Notes: generated by a model not told the origin, from the sequence alone. DNA of 64,000 nt from Richelia sinica FACHB-800 (GCF_014698825.1 NZ_JACJTT010000018.1:1-64000), one strand, 5' to 3'; counted from the first letter of the stretch, positions 18,319 through 28,514 are shown. Made by a program: numbers and translations.

Positions 18319-20949
18319 TTAGATGACACCAGTGTTGAAGTAATTGGTCAAATCAGCACCGATTGAAGTATCTACCCAATTATGATAGTGAACCATCACA
18401 TCTTTGATATCAGTGATACCAATACTTTGAACTCCTTTGAGGGAAAGGACAAAATCGTTGTAGTCTCGATCCGAAGAACTATTTAACGTGACATCTTCAA
18501 AACCAATCATGGTTTTGTTAGAGCCTGTCAGCACTTCTGCTACTTGTATAGTATCGTTGAGGTTAGCCGCTGACATAGAGAATACAGGTTTGTGGCTATT
18601 TGACAAACTTGCTCCGCTTAAAATTTCATTCAGAGTCCCATTGGGAGCAAGAACGAAACCAAAAGCATCTCCTGCATTCATTTCATAAATTTTCTCTCCT
18701 TGATATACTCCACCATTAAAGTTGGGTTCCCAGTTGAGAATGCCGGTATTATCGCTGTAAAGACCCCCATCGTTAGCATCTTGAACGACAACATAGCCAT
18801 TTTTAGAATTGCTGGTGGCACGTCGAACTGCTTCTTGGATAAAAGCTGCCGAACCAGTTTCATACATATCCATGCCTTTGAGGCTAAAGATACCAACTTC
18901 TCCCTGTTTATACTCACCACCATCATAGAGAAAGTCAATGGTCACTTGGCCAGATTTATTAACAACGAAAACTCCTTCATCGAAAGTTGCCCGATTAGAA
19001 TATTCGAGTAATTGTTGTCCTACATTTGTTGTACGCCAGTTCCGGTCAGAGTTAGAAAAATTATCCATTGACTGAGCCGTACCTTTAGCTCCTTTGAATT
19101 GGAAAATAAAATCGTTGTAATCTCGATCAGAGCTAGAAGAACCGGTAGGAATATCTTCAAAAGCAAATGTGCCGTTACCGTCTACATTTACAATCTGCCC
19201 ACGTGCTGTACTGGGATTAGCTTGGGGGATGGAGAAGAGGGGCAGTTTACCATATTGCCACATGGAACTGCTACTATTGATACCCTTAGCTTTGCTAATG
19301 TCCGCAACAGTGGTATTAGGTACAAACATCACGGCAAATTTATCACCTGGATTCATCTCAAAGGTTTTGACTCCTAGATAGGAACCAGAGTTGAAATTGG
19401 GTTCCCAAGGCATTTTCTCTGTAAATCGCGCAGCTTCAGTGGGGTCGTTAGCTAAGACGTATCCTAATGTAGTATTACTGAGAGCGCGTCTTGCTGCTTC
19501 CTTGATAAAAGCTTCGGAACCAGGTTGATAATTGTCCATACCTTGGAGACTAAAGACAGCAAACTCTCCTTGATACCAACCACCATCGTAAAGAAAGTCA
19601 AAAGTTACTTTGCCAGTTTCACCAACACTAAACACACCTTCGGTATATGTAGAGCGATTAGCATAATTGAGTAAGTCTTGTCCGGTAGAGGTAATTCGCC
19701 AATCTCGATTAGGATTCACCTGGGCATCCATGGTGGCAATGTTATTACCGCTGAGTCCTTGAACTTGGAAAACTATATCATTGAAGTCTTTGTCAGCAAA
19801 ACCAGAACTCACACTGATATCTTCAAAGGCTAGGGTGCCATTCTTGTCTACTGCCACTATCTGGTTTTGATCAGTAGAGAGAATCACTTGTTTACCAGCT
19901 TGAGCAGTAGCGTAGGGTTGGCGGTAAATCTCTTCTAAGGTGGTATTTTGTACTAATATGAATGCCACCTCGTCCCCAGCATTCATTTGAAAGGATTTGA
20001 TTCCTTGGTAATTACCAGCATTAAAGTTAGGTTCCCAACTCACATTGCCATTAAACCTTGCTCCTTCTGTGCTGTCGCTCATCAGCAGACGGCCTTCTGT
20101 GGAGTTACTTAGGGCACGACGTGTGGCTTCGCGAATAAATTCTAGGGAGCCTTGTTGGTAAGTTTCCATGCCTTTGAGGCTAAACATCCCCATTTGTCCC
20201 TGATACCAACCACCATCAGAGAGATAGTCAAATTTAACTTGACCAGTACCATCAACGATAAAAGTACCTGATTCAAACCGAGGACGGTTAGTATATTGTG
20301 TTAATTCTTGTCCTACCTGGGTATTTAACCAATTCCGGTTACTGTACACAGAATCCTGTAGGGTAGGAGCAGTTGCGGTTGCACCGGAAACCTGAACGAC
20401 CATATCGTTGAAATCGCGATCGCTCGATTTTAAGGTGTTGATATCTTCCCAACCAAAGGTATTTCCCTTACCTGTAATATCTGCTATTTGCGGTGAAACT
20501 GTTCCCGTGGTGGGATTTACTCTACCAAAGGAAAACTGCACTTTGTCTGTATTAATAGTGCTGCTCTGAGCAATGCTAGCTACGGTACTATCGCTAATTA
20601 ACATCATGGCAAAGGTACCACCTGCTGCCATTTGGAATTGCTGTGGCCCTTTGTATACACCACCGTTAAAGTCCTTTTCCCAGGACAATTCACCCTTCAA
20701 ATCGCTAAACCGAGCGCGATCGCTTTCATCCCGAACAACTACGTAACCATTTTGAGAATTACTCAAAGCACGTCTAGCAGCTTCGAGAATAAAGGCTGTA
20801 GAACCAACCTCCAGTCCTTCCATCCCTTGGAGACTGAAGATGGCTAGTTCTCCCTTATTCAATCCCCCATCATATAGAAAATCAACGCTAACTTTTCCAG
20901 TAGAACCGACGGTAAAAATGCCGTTATTGAAGTTAGAAATTGTCGTCAT
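18319..20949 (-). CDS. Protein of four tandem DUF4114 repeats
   Basis: The 876-residue protein consists of four repeats of about 210-220 residues. Each has an opening G[TV]F.V...G.V..DFLYDGG, a central AF(I)xEAxRRALSNS segment, a WExxFN(G/S)G.Y segment, and a closing FED..SSDRDYNDF-type motif that defines DUF4114 (acidic, calcium-binding-like). It has no cleavable signal peptide and ends without a classic RTX tail. DUF4114 proteins in cyanobacteria are usually extracellular or surface-located, often via type I secretion; that placement is inference. Repeat similarity is high, suggesting recent internal duplication or homogenisation. No secretion genes are nearby. Role unknown, possibly adhesion or sheath structure. 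Confidence 0.85.
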   Translation of the reverse strand: MTTISNFNNGIFTVGSTGKVSVDFLYDGGLNKGELAIFSLQGMEGLEVGSTAFILEAARRALSNSQNGYVVVRDESDRARFSDLKGELSWEKDFNGGVYKGPQQFQMAAGGTFAMMLISDSTVASIAQSSTINTDKVQFSFGRVNPTTGTVSPQIADITGKGNTFGWEDINTLKSSDRDFNDMVVQVSGATATAPTLQDSVYSNRNWLNTQVGQELTQYTNRPRFESGTFIVDGTGQVKFDYLSDGGWYQGQMGMFSLKGMETYQQGSLEFIREATRRALSNSTEGRLLMSDSTEGARFNGNVSWEPNFNAGNYQGIKSFQMNAGDEVAFILVQNTTLEEIYRQPYATAQAGKQVILSTDQNQIVAVDKNGTLAFEDISVSSGFADKDFNDIVFQVQGLSGNNIATMDAQVNPNRDWRITSTGQDLLNYANRSTYTEGVFSVGETGKVTFDFLYDGGWYQGEFAVFSLQGMDNYQPGSEAFIKEAARRALSNTTLGYVLANDPTEAARFTEKMPWEPNFNSGSYLGVKTFEMNPGDKFAVMFVPNTTVADISKAKGINSSSSMWQYGKLPLFSIPQANPSTARGQIVNVDGNGTFAFEDIPTGSSSSDRDYNDFIFQFKGAKGTAQSMDNFSNSDRNWRTTNVGQQLLEYSNRATFDEGVFVVNKSGQVTIDFLYDGGEYKQGEVGIFSLKGMDMYETGSAAFIQEAVRRATSNSKNGYVVVQDANDGGLYSDNTGILNWEPNFNGGVYQGEKIYEMNAGDAFGFVLAPNGTLNEILSGASLSNSHKPVFSMSAANLNDTIQVAEVLTGSNKTMIGFEDVTLNSSSDRDYNDFVLSLKGVQSIGITDIKDVMVHYHNWVDTSIGADLTNYFNTGVI

Positions 20950-21502
20950 AGTATTTCTTGCTTTGAATGTTTTTCTGTTAGTTATACTTTTGTAACTTTT
21001 CTTAGAGATGAAAAAAACTGTACTTATACCTTTTTTGATATGAAGTCATTGTCAAGAAAAGAGTTCAGCTTATATAGAAATATAAAAATTATTCTTAAAG
21101 CAAACAAATAGCCAAGTAATCTAGGTTGTAACTTTTTTTGGCTCTTAATAATTAAGATTAGGGAATAAAACGAATAACATCAGGCTGATAGCCTTATTTA
21201 TAGTTTTTTGTCTAAATAAAACTACTGAATTTTGTCTCTAATCACGTAAAATTAACTAGATTAGCTGCCATATTCAGGTGAATTATGGATAAAAAATATG
21301 GCGTATTTATACCAAAAAAAGCGAAAATGAATGTAGAGACTTTCCACCGGAACGTCTCTACAAAGGTTTTAAAACACTCACCTTTAATTAACGAATACGT
21401 CTAATATCAATATGTTCAGAAATATGAGCATACTTGCAGTTGTCACAGTGACGCTCAAGCTAGGCGGTATAGTAAAACAATTTTTAACCAGGGAGTAAAA
21501 CC
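20950..21502. other. Divergent intergenic region upstream of DUF4114 and tenA-like genes
   Basis: About 550 AT-rich bases. Both promoters should lie here. The plus-strand gene at 21503 has a good ribosome-binding site (agggag, 21491-21496). I looked for a thiamine pyrophosphate riboswitch ahead of the tenA-like gene and saw none of its conserved blocks. One small inverted repeat (21332-21362) is listed separately. Confidence 0.5.
21332..21362. repeat. Inverted repeat of the gtagagacgttc family
   Basis: The arms tgtagagactttcc and ggaacgtctctaca differ from perfect pairing at one position, with a 3-base loop. Same family as the copies at 18189, 22899 and 39119. Confidence 0.8.
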
Positions 21503-22132
21503 ATGAATGTATCGAGTGAATTATGGGCTGCAAATCACGACTTAGCCCAAGCTTGCCTACAACATCCTTTTGTACAAGGAATAGGGGATGGTACACTCAA
21601 GCCAGAGAGCTTTGCCTATTATGTAGGGCAAGACGCTTTTTTCCTAGAATCCTTTGCCCGTGCTTACAGTATTGCCGCAGCTAAAGCACCAAAATGGCCA
21701 GAATTCATGACATTTCATCACTTAGCTAGCGGAGTAATAGAAGAACTCAAGCTTCATGAAACTTATGCTGTTGAGTGGGGAGTTGATTTGCGTCATGTAG
21801 AACCAGGTTCCGCTACCCGTCGCTACACTGATTTTTTGTTAGCTACAGCTTGGACTGGAGATATTGGTTTAACTGCGGCGGCTATGTCTCCATGTATGCG
21901 TTTATATGCTTTTTTGGGAACCAGTTTAGCCGTGAATGGTATTCCTCATCATCGATATACAGAGTGGATTCGGACTTACAGCAGTGCCGAATTTCAACTA
22001 TTAGCACAACAGTTAGAAAATGTAGTTGATAATTATGCTATTAATTCTTCTAATTATTCAGCACTTCACTCCACATACAGATATGCTATGTTCTGTGAAC
22101 ATGACTTTTTTCAAGTAGCTTGGATTAGCTGA
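21503..22132 (+). CDS. tenA: TenA-family protein (thiaminase II / aminopyrimidine salvage-like)
   Basis: The 209-residue protein fits the all-helical TenA/PqqC fold. TenA enzymes hydrolyse thiamine breakdown products to recover hydroxymethylpyrimidine. The expected nucleophile position is filled: Cys131 in MSPCMRLYAFLG, equivalent to the ALLPC motif of TenA_C. A late acidic residue (Glu199 in FCEHDFFQVAW) matches the catalytic glutamate region. An N-terminal HPFVQGIGDGTL and FAYYVGQDAFFLESF also fit. The assignment to the family is firm; true thiaminase activity is likely but not certain, because cyanobacterial members include variants. It is monocistronic. Confidence 0.88.
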   Translation: MNVSSELWAANHDLAQACLQHPFVQGIGDGTLKPESFAYYVGQDAFFLESFARAYSIAAAKAPKWPEFMTFHHLASGVIEELKLHETYAVEWGVDLRHVEPGSATRRYTDFLLATAWTGDIGLTAAAMSPCMRLYAFLGTSLAVNGIPHHRYTEWIRTYSSAEFQLLAQQLENVVDNYAINSSNYSALHSTYRYAMFCEHDFFQVAWIS

Positions 22133-22254
22133 AGAATAACCATATTTTTAACTTATTAACCGTATATTTTCGTCGTTTTTAAGTCTCTACAATAACACAA
22201 GAAAGATGATTAAATAACTTTCTTCAACCTGTTGACTGAGTTATCGATAGCAAG

Positions 22255-22716
22255 CTACGATAATTCAGCTAGAATTTTTTTCGCTACTGCTGATGTTACA
22301 GGCATCACCGATAACCTATTGCCTGGTCTGACCAGAAGTAATTCATCAGAGCTAAATTTTTCTTTGAGTGTTGGTAATAAAATGGGGTGTGAAAAAGTTT
22401 CCATATATTCCACTACTACTGTTTGCCAACGGGGAGAATCAGAACTAGATTTAGGGTCATAATATTTACTTGTCGGTTCAAATTGTGTTGGGTCTGCAAT
22501 ACCTGTTTTCACTATACGCATCAATCCCACAATACCAGGGGGATTAGTATTGGAATGGTAAAAGAAAGCTAAGTCACCTATCTGCATTTGGCGCAAAAAA
22601 TTGCGAGCCTGATAATTTCGTACCCCATCCCAAATAGTTTCACGCTGTTTTTGTAAGTCAGTGATACTATAAACTTCCGGTTCTGATTTCATTAACCAAT
22701 AATTGACTGAATCCAT
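22255..22716 (-). CDS. EVE-domain protein
   Basis: The 153-residue protein is a single EVE domain, a PUA-like fold that in other proteins binds modified nucleobases. Typical marks are NYWLMKSEPEVYSI at the start, WDGVRNYQARNFLRQM, GDLAFFYHSN, PGIVGLM and the late LVRPGNRLSVMPV. This is the usual size for bacterial homologues of human THYN1. Its physiological role in bacteria is not settled; links to modified-base recognition are known for the fold. It is transcribed alone. Confidence 0.92.
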   Translation of the reverse strand: MDSVNYWLMKSEPEVYSITDLQKQRETIWDGVRNYQARNFLRQMQIGDLAFFYHSNTNPPGIVGLMRIVKTGIADPTQFEPTSKYYDPKSSSDSPRWQTVVVEYMETFSHPILLPTLKEKFSSDELLLVRPGNRLSVMPVTSAVAKKILAELS

Positions 22717-22898
22717 ATTTTAAGAATACTGAAAAAAATCGACAACCAGATTAGACATTACACTTCCCACATCAGAAAGGAGATAAATAGTATTTTTGAC
22801 CAATAACATAATCAGTGTCAGTGATGATTTAGTTCAACAAGCTTGAGAAAAAGGCCAACAACCTACCAAATAATATTTTAGTTAAATATTTTAACTAT

Positions 22899-22928
22899 TG
22901 TAGAGACGTTACATTTAACGTCTCTACA
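22899..22928. terminator. Inverted repeat at the 3' end of the ferrochelatase-like gene
   Basis: Perfect 13-bp stem (tgtagagacgtta / taacgtctctaca) with a 4-base loop, about 20 bases beyond the minus-strand stop codon at 22946. Position suggests a terminator, although no long T-tract follows. It belongs to the same small repeat family as 18189. Confidence 0.6.
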
Positions 22929-22945
22929 GTCTTGAGAGGAGAAGT

Positions 22946-24061
22946 CTAATGGTGATGGTGATGATGATGTATAGCTAGATGTAAATTAACTTCCTTTCCT
23001 TCCTCCTGCATCAAGTCTGCAATGTGATTATTTGCCCATTCAGCAACCATGGATAAAAATTGTGGATGGTCATTGACACAAGGCATTTGTAAATAATCCA
23101 CATCAGGATGTTGTTTCTCTAAATCATGAATAATGTGGTGAACATCTAACAACGTTTCATGGTTTTCTGTTGCAAAACCAATGGGCATAAACATGATTAC
23201 TTTTGCCCCTAATTGAATCAAATTTTGAGCCGCTTGGGTAGCGTTAGGTTGTGTCCATTCAATTAGGGGTGTATCGTGATTTAACCAGCCAACAGAAATT
23301 AAAGGATAACGATTAATTAATTTTTCTCTCACTAGTTCATACAGGGCTTGACTTTCATCAATGCCTGATGTGAATCCTTTAGCTTTATGGGGACAACCAT
23401 GATTCATCAAGACAATGCCAATTTGTGATGGTAGGTGAGCATTGGCTAAATCAGTGGTGATTTTTTCCTCTACCAAATGGGCCATGAGATTAATATATGC
23501 TGGTTCATTGTAGAAGGAAGGTATATAACGCAAAGCTTTTAGCCAGTGTTCATCTCCTTCTGCCATTGTGGACAATGCTTTATTCACCTGTTCGATAGCA
23601 ATTCCACTTGTGAAAATCGAGTCTACCACTAACAAAGGATAAACTAATATTTTTTGAAAACCTTGTTGTTGAATTTCGGCTAAAACTTGTTTGGGTAAGA
23701 AAGGAGCGCAAAAATTAAAGGCTTTAAAAACTTGAACATTTTCACCCCATTGATGTTGAAGCTGATGTTCAATACCTGCTCGTTGTTTTTCAAATATGGC
23801 ATTATGGGGGGAAATGAAATCATGGTGTTGGTGTCCCCATTCATGGCGGTCAAATAATGCTAAGACTTTGGCTAAAGGGGGATAAATCCAAGTGGGAACT
23901 GGTGCAAATTTAGCTGTCAGTAGATTTAAAGCTTGTTCGTTATAGTTGGCAAAATCCTCGTAACTTTCGACTTCGCCGTAACCCATTAGTAATACAGCTA
24001 CACGATTTTGTCCTGATAAATGCGCCTGGCTGTGTTCCAGTTTTTCCGGTGTGGCAACCAC
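22946..24061 (-). CDS. Ferrochelatase-family protein with a natural poly-His C-terminus
   Basis: The 371-residue protein has the chelatase fold. VAVLLMGYGEVESYEDFANY resembles the HemH N-terminus. The active-site regions are VLMNHGCPHKAKGFTSG and MPIGFATENHETLLDVHH; the latter parallels the PIxFVSxHxETLxE motif of HemH with its conserved glutamate. It differs from standard ferrochelatase at the first motif and lacks the chlorophyll-binding CAB tail usual in the cyanobacterial housekeeping enzyme, so it may be a paralogue acting on another tetrapyrrole or metal. The last seven residues are all histidine, a likely metal-binding or donation site seen also in some CbiX-type chelatases. The start at 24061 is plausible; metal and substrate are undetermined. 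Confidence 0.82.
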   Translation of the reverse strand: MVATPEKLEHSQAHLSGQNRVAVLLMGYGEVESYEDFANYNEQALNLLTAKFAPVPTWIYPPLAKVLALFDRHEWGHQHHDFISPHNAIFEKQRAGIEHQLQHQWGENVQVFKAFNFCAPFLPKQVLAEIQQQGFQKILVYPLLVVDSIFTSGIAIEQVNKALSTMAEGDEHWLKALRYIPSFYNEPAYINLMAHLVEEKITTDLANAHLPSQIGIVLMNHGCPHKAKGFTSGIDESQALYELVREKLINRYPLISVGWLNHDTPLIEWTQPNATQAAQNLIQLGAKVIMFMPIGFATENHETLLDVHHIIHDLEKQHPDVDYLQMPCVNDHPQFLSMVAEWANNHIADLMQEEGKEVNLHLAIHHHHHHH

Positions 24062-24530
24062 AATGTGTTCCTCAATATAACCAGAATTAAAAAAGCAAGT
24101 TGAGTGAGGACTGAGGGGGGATATTTCCCTCTACCCTTCAGCTTTTGCCGAGAATCTTAAAACAATACTTTTGGTGGCAAGTCTCAGAAACTCATTTTGC
24201 TCAACCGTCTTTAAGTCAATTATTATGCCATCCCCCTGGAAGGGATAAACACAAACATAAAAATATACATCTAATGGTATAGTACGTGAATTTAATTATA
24301 CAAAGTTAATATTTTGTTGGAGTCAAGTAGAAATATGTGTCATAATTCACTATATTTCCACATAAATTTTAAAGAAATGTTTATATCTAATGAACCAAAA
24401 TATTGAATAGTCAATTGATGGATATTTATGGATATTGATAGAGATTTATAGAGATTTATAAATATTAAGAACATCAGTGTTTATCACTAGCAACAATCAT
24501 GAACTACACTCATGGGTAAATATAGCGTCA
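24062..24530. other. Divergent intergenic region
   Basis: About 470 bases between the chelatase-like gene and the alpha/beta-hydrolase-like gene. It is very AT-rich from 24270 onward, with a short tandem duplication (agagatttat, near 24439-24459). No gene or structured RNA is evident. Confidence 0.45.
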
Positions 24531-25109
24531 ATGAACATTATTATTTGTGCAGGAATTCATGAACCTGAACTGACGAAAAGCTTTATTGCCAACTGCTTCA
24601 ATACATGGCGAGAACAAAGAAAAAGTGTCAGTGCATCAAATATACTAGTGTTTCCGGGAGAGGGTATTTTAGCTTTATCTAAATTTCATATATTGGAGTT
24701 TTTGGGCGATCGCCTGCAAGGTAAGTTAGAATCCCCTGTTATATTCATTAGCTTTAGTGCTGGTGTGGTGGGAGCCATAGGAGCCGCTATTGACTGGCAA
24801 CTCTTAGGTGGTCAAGTTCAAGCATTTATTGCGGTGGATGGATGGGGTGTACCTCTCTGGGCTAATTTTCCCATTCACCGTCTCAGCCATGATTATTTTA
24901 CTCATTGGAGTTCATCACTGCTGGGTAGTGGGCACAATAATTTCTATGCCCATCCCCCAGTTGACCACCTATCCCTGTGGCACTCGCCGCAAGTAGTACA
25001 AGGTTATTGGGTAGATCCATCAACAGACTTAAATTCTTCCCAAATTTCCTTAAATGCTGCACAATTTCTGTATTTACTGTTACAAAGTTATGAAGAAAAA
25101 CAGTCCTGA
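24531..25109 (+). CDS. Conserved hypothetical protein, alpha/beta-hydrolase-like
   Basis: The protein is 192 residues from the chosen ATG. MNIIICAGIHEPELTKSF is a beta-strand start, LVFPGEG resembles a loop of the fold, and VIFISFSAGVVGAIGAAIDW looks like the nucleophile elbow (Ser in FSAG). AFIAVDGWGVPL and an HPPVDHL histidine region follow. That order fits a small alpha/beta hydrolase, but I cannot name the substrate. An upstream ATG at 24477 would add 18 unconserved-looking residues, so I prefer 24531. It precedes an MFS transporter gene by about 110 bases. Confidence 0.7.
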   Translation: MNIIICAGIHEPELTKSFIANCFNTWREQRKSVSASNILVFPGEGILALSKFHILEFLGDRLQGKLESPVIFISFSAGVVGAIGAAIDWQLLGGQVQAFIAVDGWGVPLWANFPIHRLSHDYFTHWSSSLLGSGHNNFYAHPPVDHLSLWHSPQVVQGYWVDPSTDLNSSQISLNAAQFLYLLLQSYEEKQS

Positions 25110-25218
25110 CTATCTATGGAGTCAACGGGAATTGGTGATTGGTGATTATATTCCAGTTGCCCTTCCTCGCTTCCACTAGTTTACATCGTCTACCCTAACC
25201 AAAATACCTAATTATCTG

Positions 25219-26481
25219 ATGTTTCCTACTGAACCTGCTGCTGTAAATAACGGCTTTGGCGCACTATTAAAAAATCGTGGTTTTCTGCTGTTGTGGATAG
25301 GGCAACTGGTGTCCCAGTTAGCAGATAAGGTATTTTTTGTCTTGATGGTAGCTTTATTAGAAAACTATAATCCACCACCAGGGCTAGCAGCCAACTCCAT
25401 GTATTCAACTTTAATGGTGGCTTTTACCGTTCCCGCCGTTTTATTTGGTTCTGCCGGTGGCATCTTTGTAGACCGCTTGCCAAAAAAGTTGATTATGATT
25501 GGCTCAGATGTGGTCAGGGGTATATTGACACTATTGATTCCCCTCCTCCCCAGAGAGTTTTTAATTTTATTAATCATTACCTTTTGTATTTCCACAGTCA
25601 CGCAATTTTTCGCCCCAGCAGAACAAGCTGCCATTCCTTTGATAGTCAAAAAGGAAAACTTAATGGCTGCCAATGCCCTCTTCAGCAGCACTATGATGGG
25701 AGCATTAATTGTGGGCTTTGCCATTGGTGAACCAATGTTGAGTTTTGCTAAACACTCATTGGGAGAAGATTTTGGCCAAGAATTTGTAGTTGGCGTATTA
25801 TATATGTTATCGGCTGTGATTATGCAGCCTATTCAATTCACAGAGCACAACTCTCAGAGCGAACAACCAACACATAATCACCTATGGGCTGAATTTACCG
25901 AAAGTTTGCGTTACATCAAACGACATCGACTAGTATTAAATGCCATGCTGCAATTGGTGACTTTGTATTGTGTATTCGCAGCCCTGACCGTACTAGCGAT
26001 TAGATTAGCCGCAGAATTTGGCTTAAAGGAAAAGCAATTTGGGTTTTTCTTAGCAGCAGCAGGTGTGGGCATGGTAATGGGAGCAGCAATTTTAGGCCAT
26101 TGGGGTGAAAAGTTCCATGGCAAGCCTTTACCTTTGTTGGGATTTTTAATCATGGCTTTGGTATTAGCTATATTTACTTTTATTCATCAACTTTCCCTAG
26201 CTTTGCTGCTTTGTGCATTACTAGGAATAGGTGCATCCTTAATTGGAGTACCAATGCAAACTTTAATTCAACAGCAAACACCACCAACTATGCACGGAAA
26301 AGTGTTTGGTTTCCAAAATCATGCTGTAAATATAGCCCTGTCCTTACCTCTAGCTATTACCGGACCATTGACTGATATGTTGGGACTACGGGTGGTTTTA
26401 GTAGGAATGAGTTTTGTGGTGGTAGCTGTAGGTATTTGGGCTTGGAAAAATACACGGCGAGTTTTGCAGGATGTGATTTAA
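25219..26481 (+). CDS. Major facilitator superfamily transporter
   Basis: The 420-residue protein has about 12 hydrophobic helices with a central loop near 205-225 (TEHNSQSEQPTHNH). The A-motif-like GGIFVDRLPKK lies between helices 2 and 3, typical of drug/proton or solute antiporters of the MFS (EntS/MdfA-like branch). FFAPAEQAAIPLIV and a C-terminal PTMHGKVFGFQ also fit MFS_3 proteins. It is an inner-membrane exporter or uptake system; the substrate is not evident. It follows the alpha/beta-hydrolase-like gene on the same strand. Confidence 0.9.
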   Translation: MFPTEPAAVNNGFGALLKNRGFLLLWIGQLVSQLADKVFFVLMVALLENYNPPPGLAANSMYSTLMVAFTVPAVLFGSAGGIFVDRLPKKLIMIGSDVVRGILTLLIPLLPREFLILLIITFCISTVTQFFAPAEQAAIPLIVKKENLMAANALFSSTMMGALIVGFAIGEPMLSFAKHSLGEDFGQEFVVGVLYMLSAVIMQPIQFTEHNSQSEQPTHNHLWAEFTESLRYIKRHRLVLNAMLQLVTLYCVFAALTVLAIRLAAEFGLKEKQFGFFLAAAGVGMVMGAAILGHWGEKFHGKPLPLLGFLIMALVLAIFTFIHQLSLALLLCALLGIGASLIGVPMQTLIQQQTPPTMHGKVFGFQNHAVNIALSLPLAITGPLTDMLGLRVVLVGMSFVVVAVGIWAWKNTRRVLQDVI

Positions 26482-26610
26482 AAGCAAGTTATGATCATTT
26501 CTATGGTTGAGAAATCAAGACTTTATCACCATAGATACTAAGATTTAAACTAAAATGAACTTTTAACTACATAAATAATTCTTAAGTTTTGCTATAGTCA
26601 GAGGTTAACC

Positions 26611-28503
26611 GTGCCATCGCCTTCCCAAACCAGTATCCCCCAATCTGAAAATCAATCCCATTCCCCTAACTCTGGTGCTGCAACAGCTACTCCGCAACGA
26701 GTTACAGGTGGCTTTGCCTTACTAGACAGCTTGCTAAAACATGGCGTTGAGTATATTTTTGGCTATCCAGGTGGGGCAATTTTGCCAATCTACGATGACC
26801 TATATAAAGTAGAAGAAACTGGTACGATTAAGCATATTCTGGTCAGACATGAACAAGGGGCATCTCACGCGGCTGATGGTTATGCCCGTGCCACTGGCAA
26901 AGTGGGTGTGTGCTTCGGAACATCAGGCCCAGGGGCAACCAATTTAGTTACAGGTATTGCCACCGCCTACATGGATTCCATTCCCATGATTGTGGTGACA
27001 GGACAAGTACCAAGGGCAGCTATTGGTACAGATGCCTTCCAGGAAACAGATATTTATGGAATTACACTACCGATTGTTAAGCATTCCTATGTAGTACGTG
27101 ACCCTAGAGATATGGCGCGTATTGTGGCGGAAGCATTCCACATTGCTAGCACAGGTAGACCAGGGCCAGTTTTAATTGATGTGCCGAAAGATGTGGCCTT
27201 AGAAGAATTTGAATATACACCTGTGGAACCGGGATCGGTGAAGTTGCCTGGTTATCGTCCCACAGTCAAAGGTAACCCCAGACAAATTAACGCGGCAATT
27301 CAGTTAATTCAAGAAAGCAGAAGACCACTACTATATGTAGGTGGAGGTGCGATCGCCTCCTCAGCCCACGAAGAAATTAAAGCACTGGCAGAATTATTCA
27401 ATATCCCCGTCACCACAACATTAATGGGTATTGGTGCGTTTGATGAGCATCATCCCCTGTCCTTGGGTATGTTGGGAATGCACGGTACCGCCTATGCTAA
27501 CTTTGCCGTGACAGACTGCGATTTATTAATTTGCGTCGGTGCCAGATTTGATGACCGGGTAACAGGTAAGTTAGATGAATTTGCCTCCCGCGCTAAAGTA
27601 ATTCATATTGACATTGATCCCGCAGAAGTTGGTAAAAATCGTATTCCTGACGTTCCCATTGTCGGTGACGTGAAGAACGTGCTCAAAGATTTGCTGCGTC
27701 GCTGTCAAGATGCCAATACCAAAGCCACACCGAAGCAAAATCAAGAGTGGCTAAACTTGATTAACCGTTGGCGGCAAGAGTACCCCTTGGTTGTACCTCA
27801 ACATCCCGATAGTATTTCTCCCCAAGAAGTGATTGTGGAAGTTGGCAGTCAAGCACCCAACGCTTTCTACACCACAGATGTGGGTCAACACCAAATGTGG
27901 GCAGCACAGTTTCTCAAAAATGGCCCCAGACGTTGGATTTCTAGCGCCGGGTTAGGGACAATGGGCTTTGGTGTCCCTGCGGCTATGGGTGCGAAAGTTG
28001 CCTTCCCAGATGAAGAGGTGATCTGTATTAGTGGTGACGCTAGTTTCCAAATGTGTCTACAGGAACTAGGCACCCTTTCACAATATGGCATCAGTGTCAA
28101 AACCGTAATTATCAATAACGGTTGGCAAGGCATGGTACGGCAATGGCAACAAGCCTTTTATGGTGAGCGTTATTCATGCTCAAATATGGAAGTAGGGATG
28201 CCAGATATTGAGTTATTGGCTCAGGCCTATGGTATCAAGGGTATAGTGATTCGCCATCGGGATGAGTTGAAAGAGAAGATTGCCGAAATGCTGGCACACC
28301 AGGGGCCTGTGATTGTCGATGTTCGCGTCACCAGGGATGAAAACTGCTATCCCATGGTTGCACCTGGTAAGAGTAATGCTCAAATGCTAGGTTTGCCTAA
28401 GCAAGAACCAAAAACCGCGGTTGAACCCATTTATTGCAGTCACTGTGGCACAGAAAACTCACCCAAGCATAATTTCTGTTCTGAGTGTGGGACTAAGTTG
28501 TAG
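26611..28503 (+). CDS. ilvB: Acetolactate synthase large subunit with C-terminal zinc ribbon
   Basis: Catalyses the first committed step of branched-chain amino-acid synthesis, using thiamine diphosphate, FAD and magnesium. Motifs: [14 protein letters not shown], the catalytic glutamate in [29 protein letters not shown], and [15 protein letters not shown] with NN about 27 residues later (ThDP/Mg motif). The start codon is GTG with an AGAGG site just upstream; no ATG precedes the conserved region. The 630-residue length exceeds the minimal enzyme because of a C-terminal zinc ribbon with two CxxC knuckles (CSHCG and CSECG). That ribbon is unusual for IlvB in general and may be a lineage-specific regulatory or interaction module. 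The small subunit gene is not nearby. Confidence 0.95.
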   Translation: MPSPSQTSIPQSENQSHSPNSGAATATPQRVTGGFALLDSLLKHGVEYIFGYPGGAILPIYDDLYKVEETGTIKHILVRHEQGASHAADGYARATGKVGVCFGTSGPGATNLVTGIATAYMDSIPMIVVTGQVPRAAIGTDAFQETDIYGITLPIVKHSYVVRDPRDMARIVAEAFHIASTGRPGPVLIDVPKDVALEEFEYTPVEPGSVKLPGYRPTVKGNPRQINAAIQLIQESRRPLLYVGGGAIASSAHEEIKALAELFNIPVTTTLMGIGAFDEHHPLSLGMLGMHGTAYANFAVTDCDLLICVGARFDDRVTGKLDEFASRAKVIHIDIDPAEVGKNRIPDVPIVGDVKNVLKDLLRRCQDANTKATPKQNQEWLNLINRWRQEYPLVVPQHPDSISPQEVIVEVGSQAPNAFYTTDVGQHQMWAAQFLKNGPRRWISSAGLGTMGFGVPAAMGAKVAFPDEEVICISGDASFQMCLQELGTLSQYGISVKTVIINNGWQGMVRQWQQAFYGERYSCSNMEVGMPDIELLAQAYGIKGIVIRHRDELKEKIAEMLAHQGPVIVDVRVTRDENCYPMVAPGKSNAQMLGLPKQEPKTAVEPIYCSHCGTENSPKHNFCSECGTKL

Positions 28504-28514
28504 GCATAATCAAT

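Noticed and set aside
21363-21502. Thiamine pyrophosphate riboswitch before the tenA-like gene
   Set aside because: None of the conserved riboswitch sequence blocks could be found.
24477-24530. Longer N-terminus for the alpha/beta-hydrolase-like protein
   Set aside because: The 18 extra residues are not fold-like; the internal ATG at 24531 begins exactly at the first beta strand.
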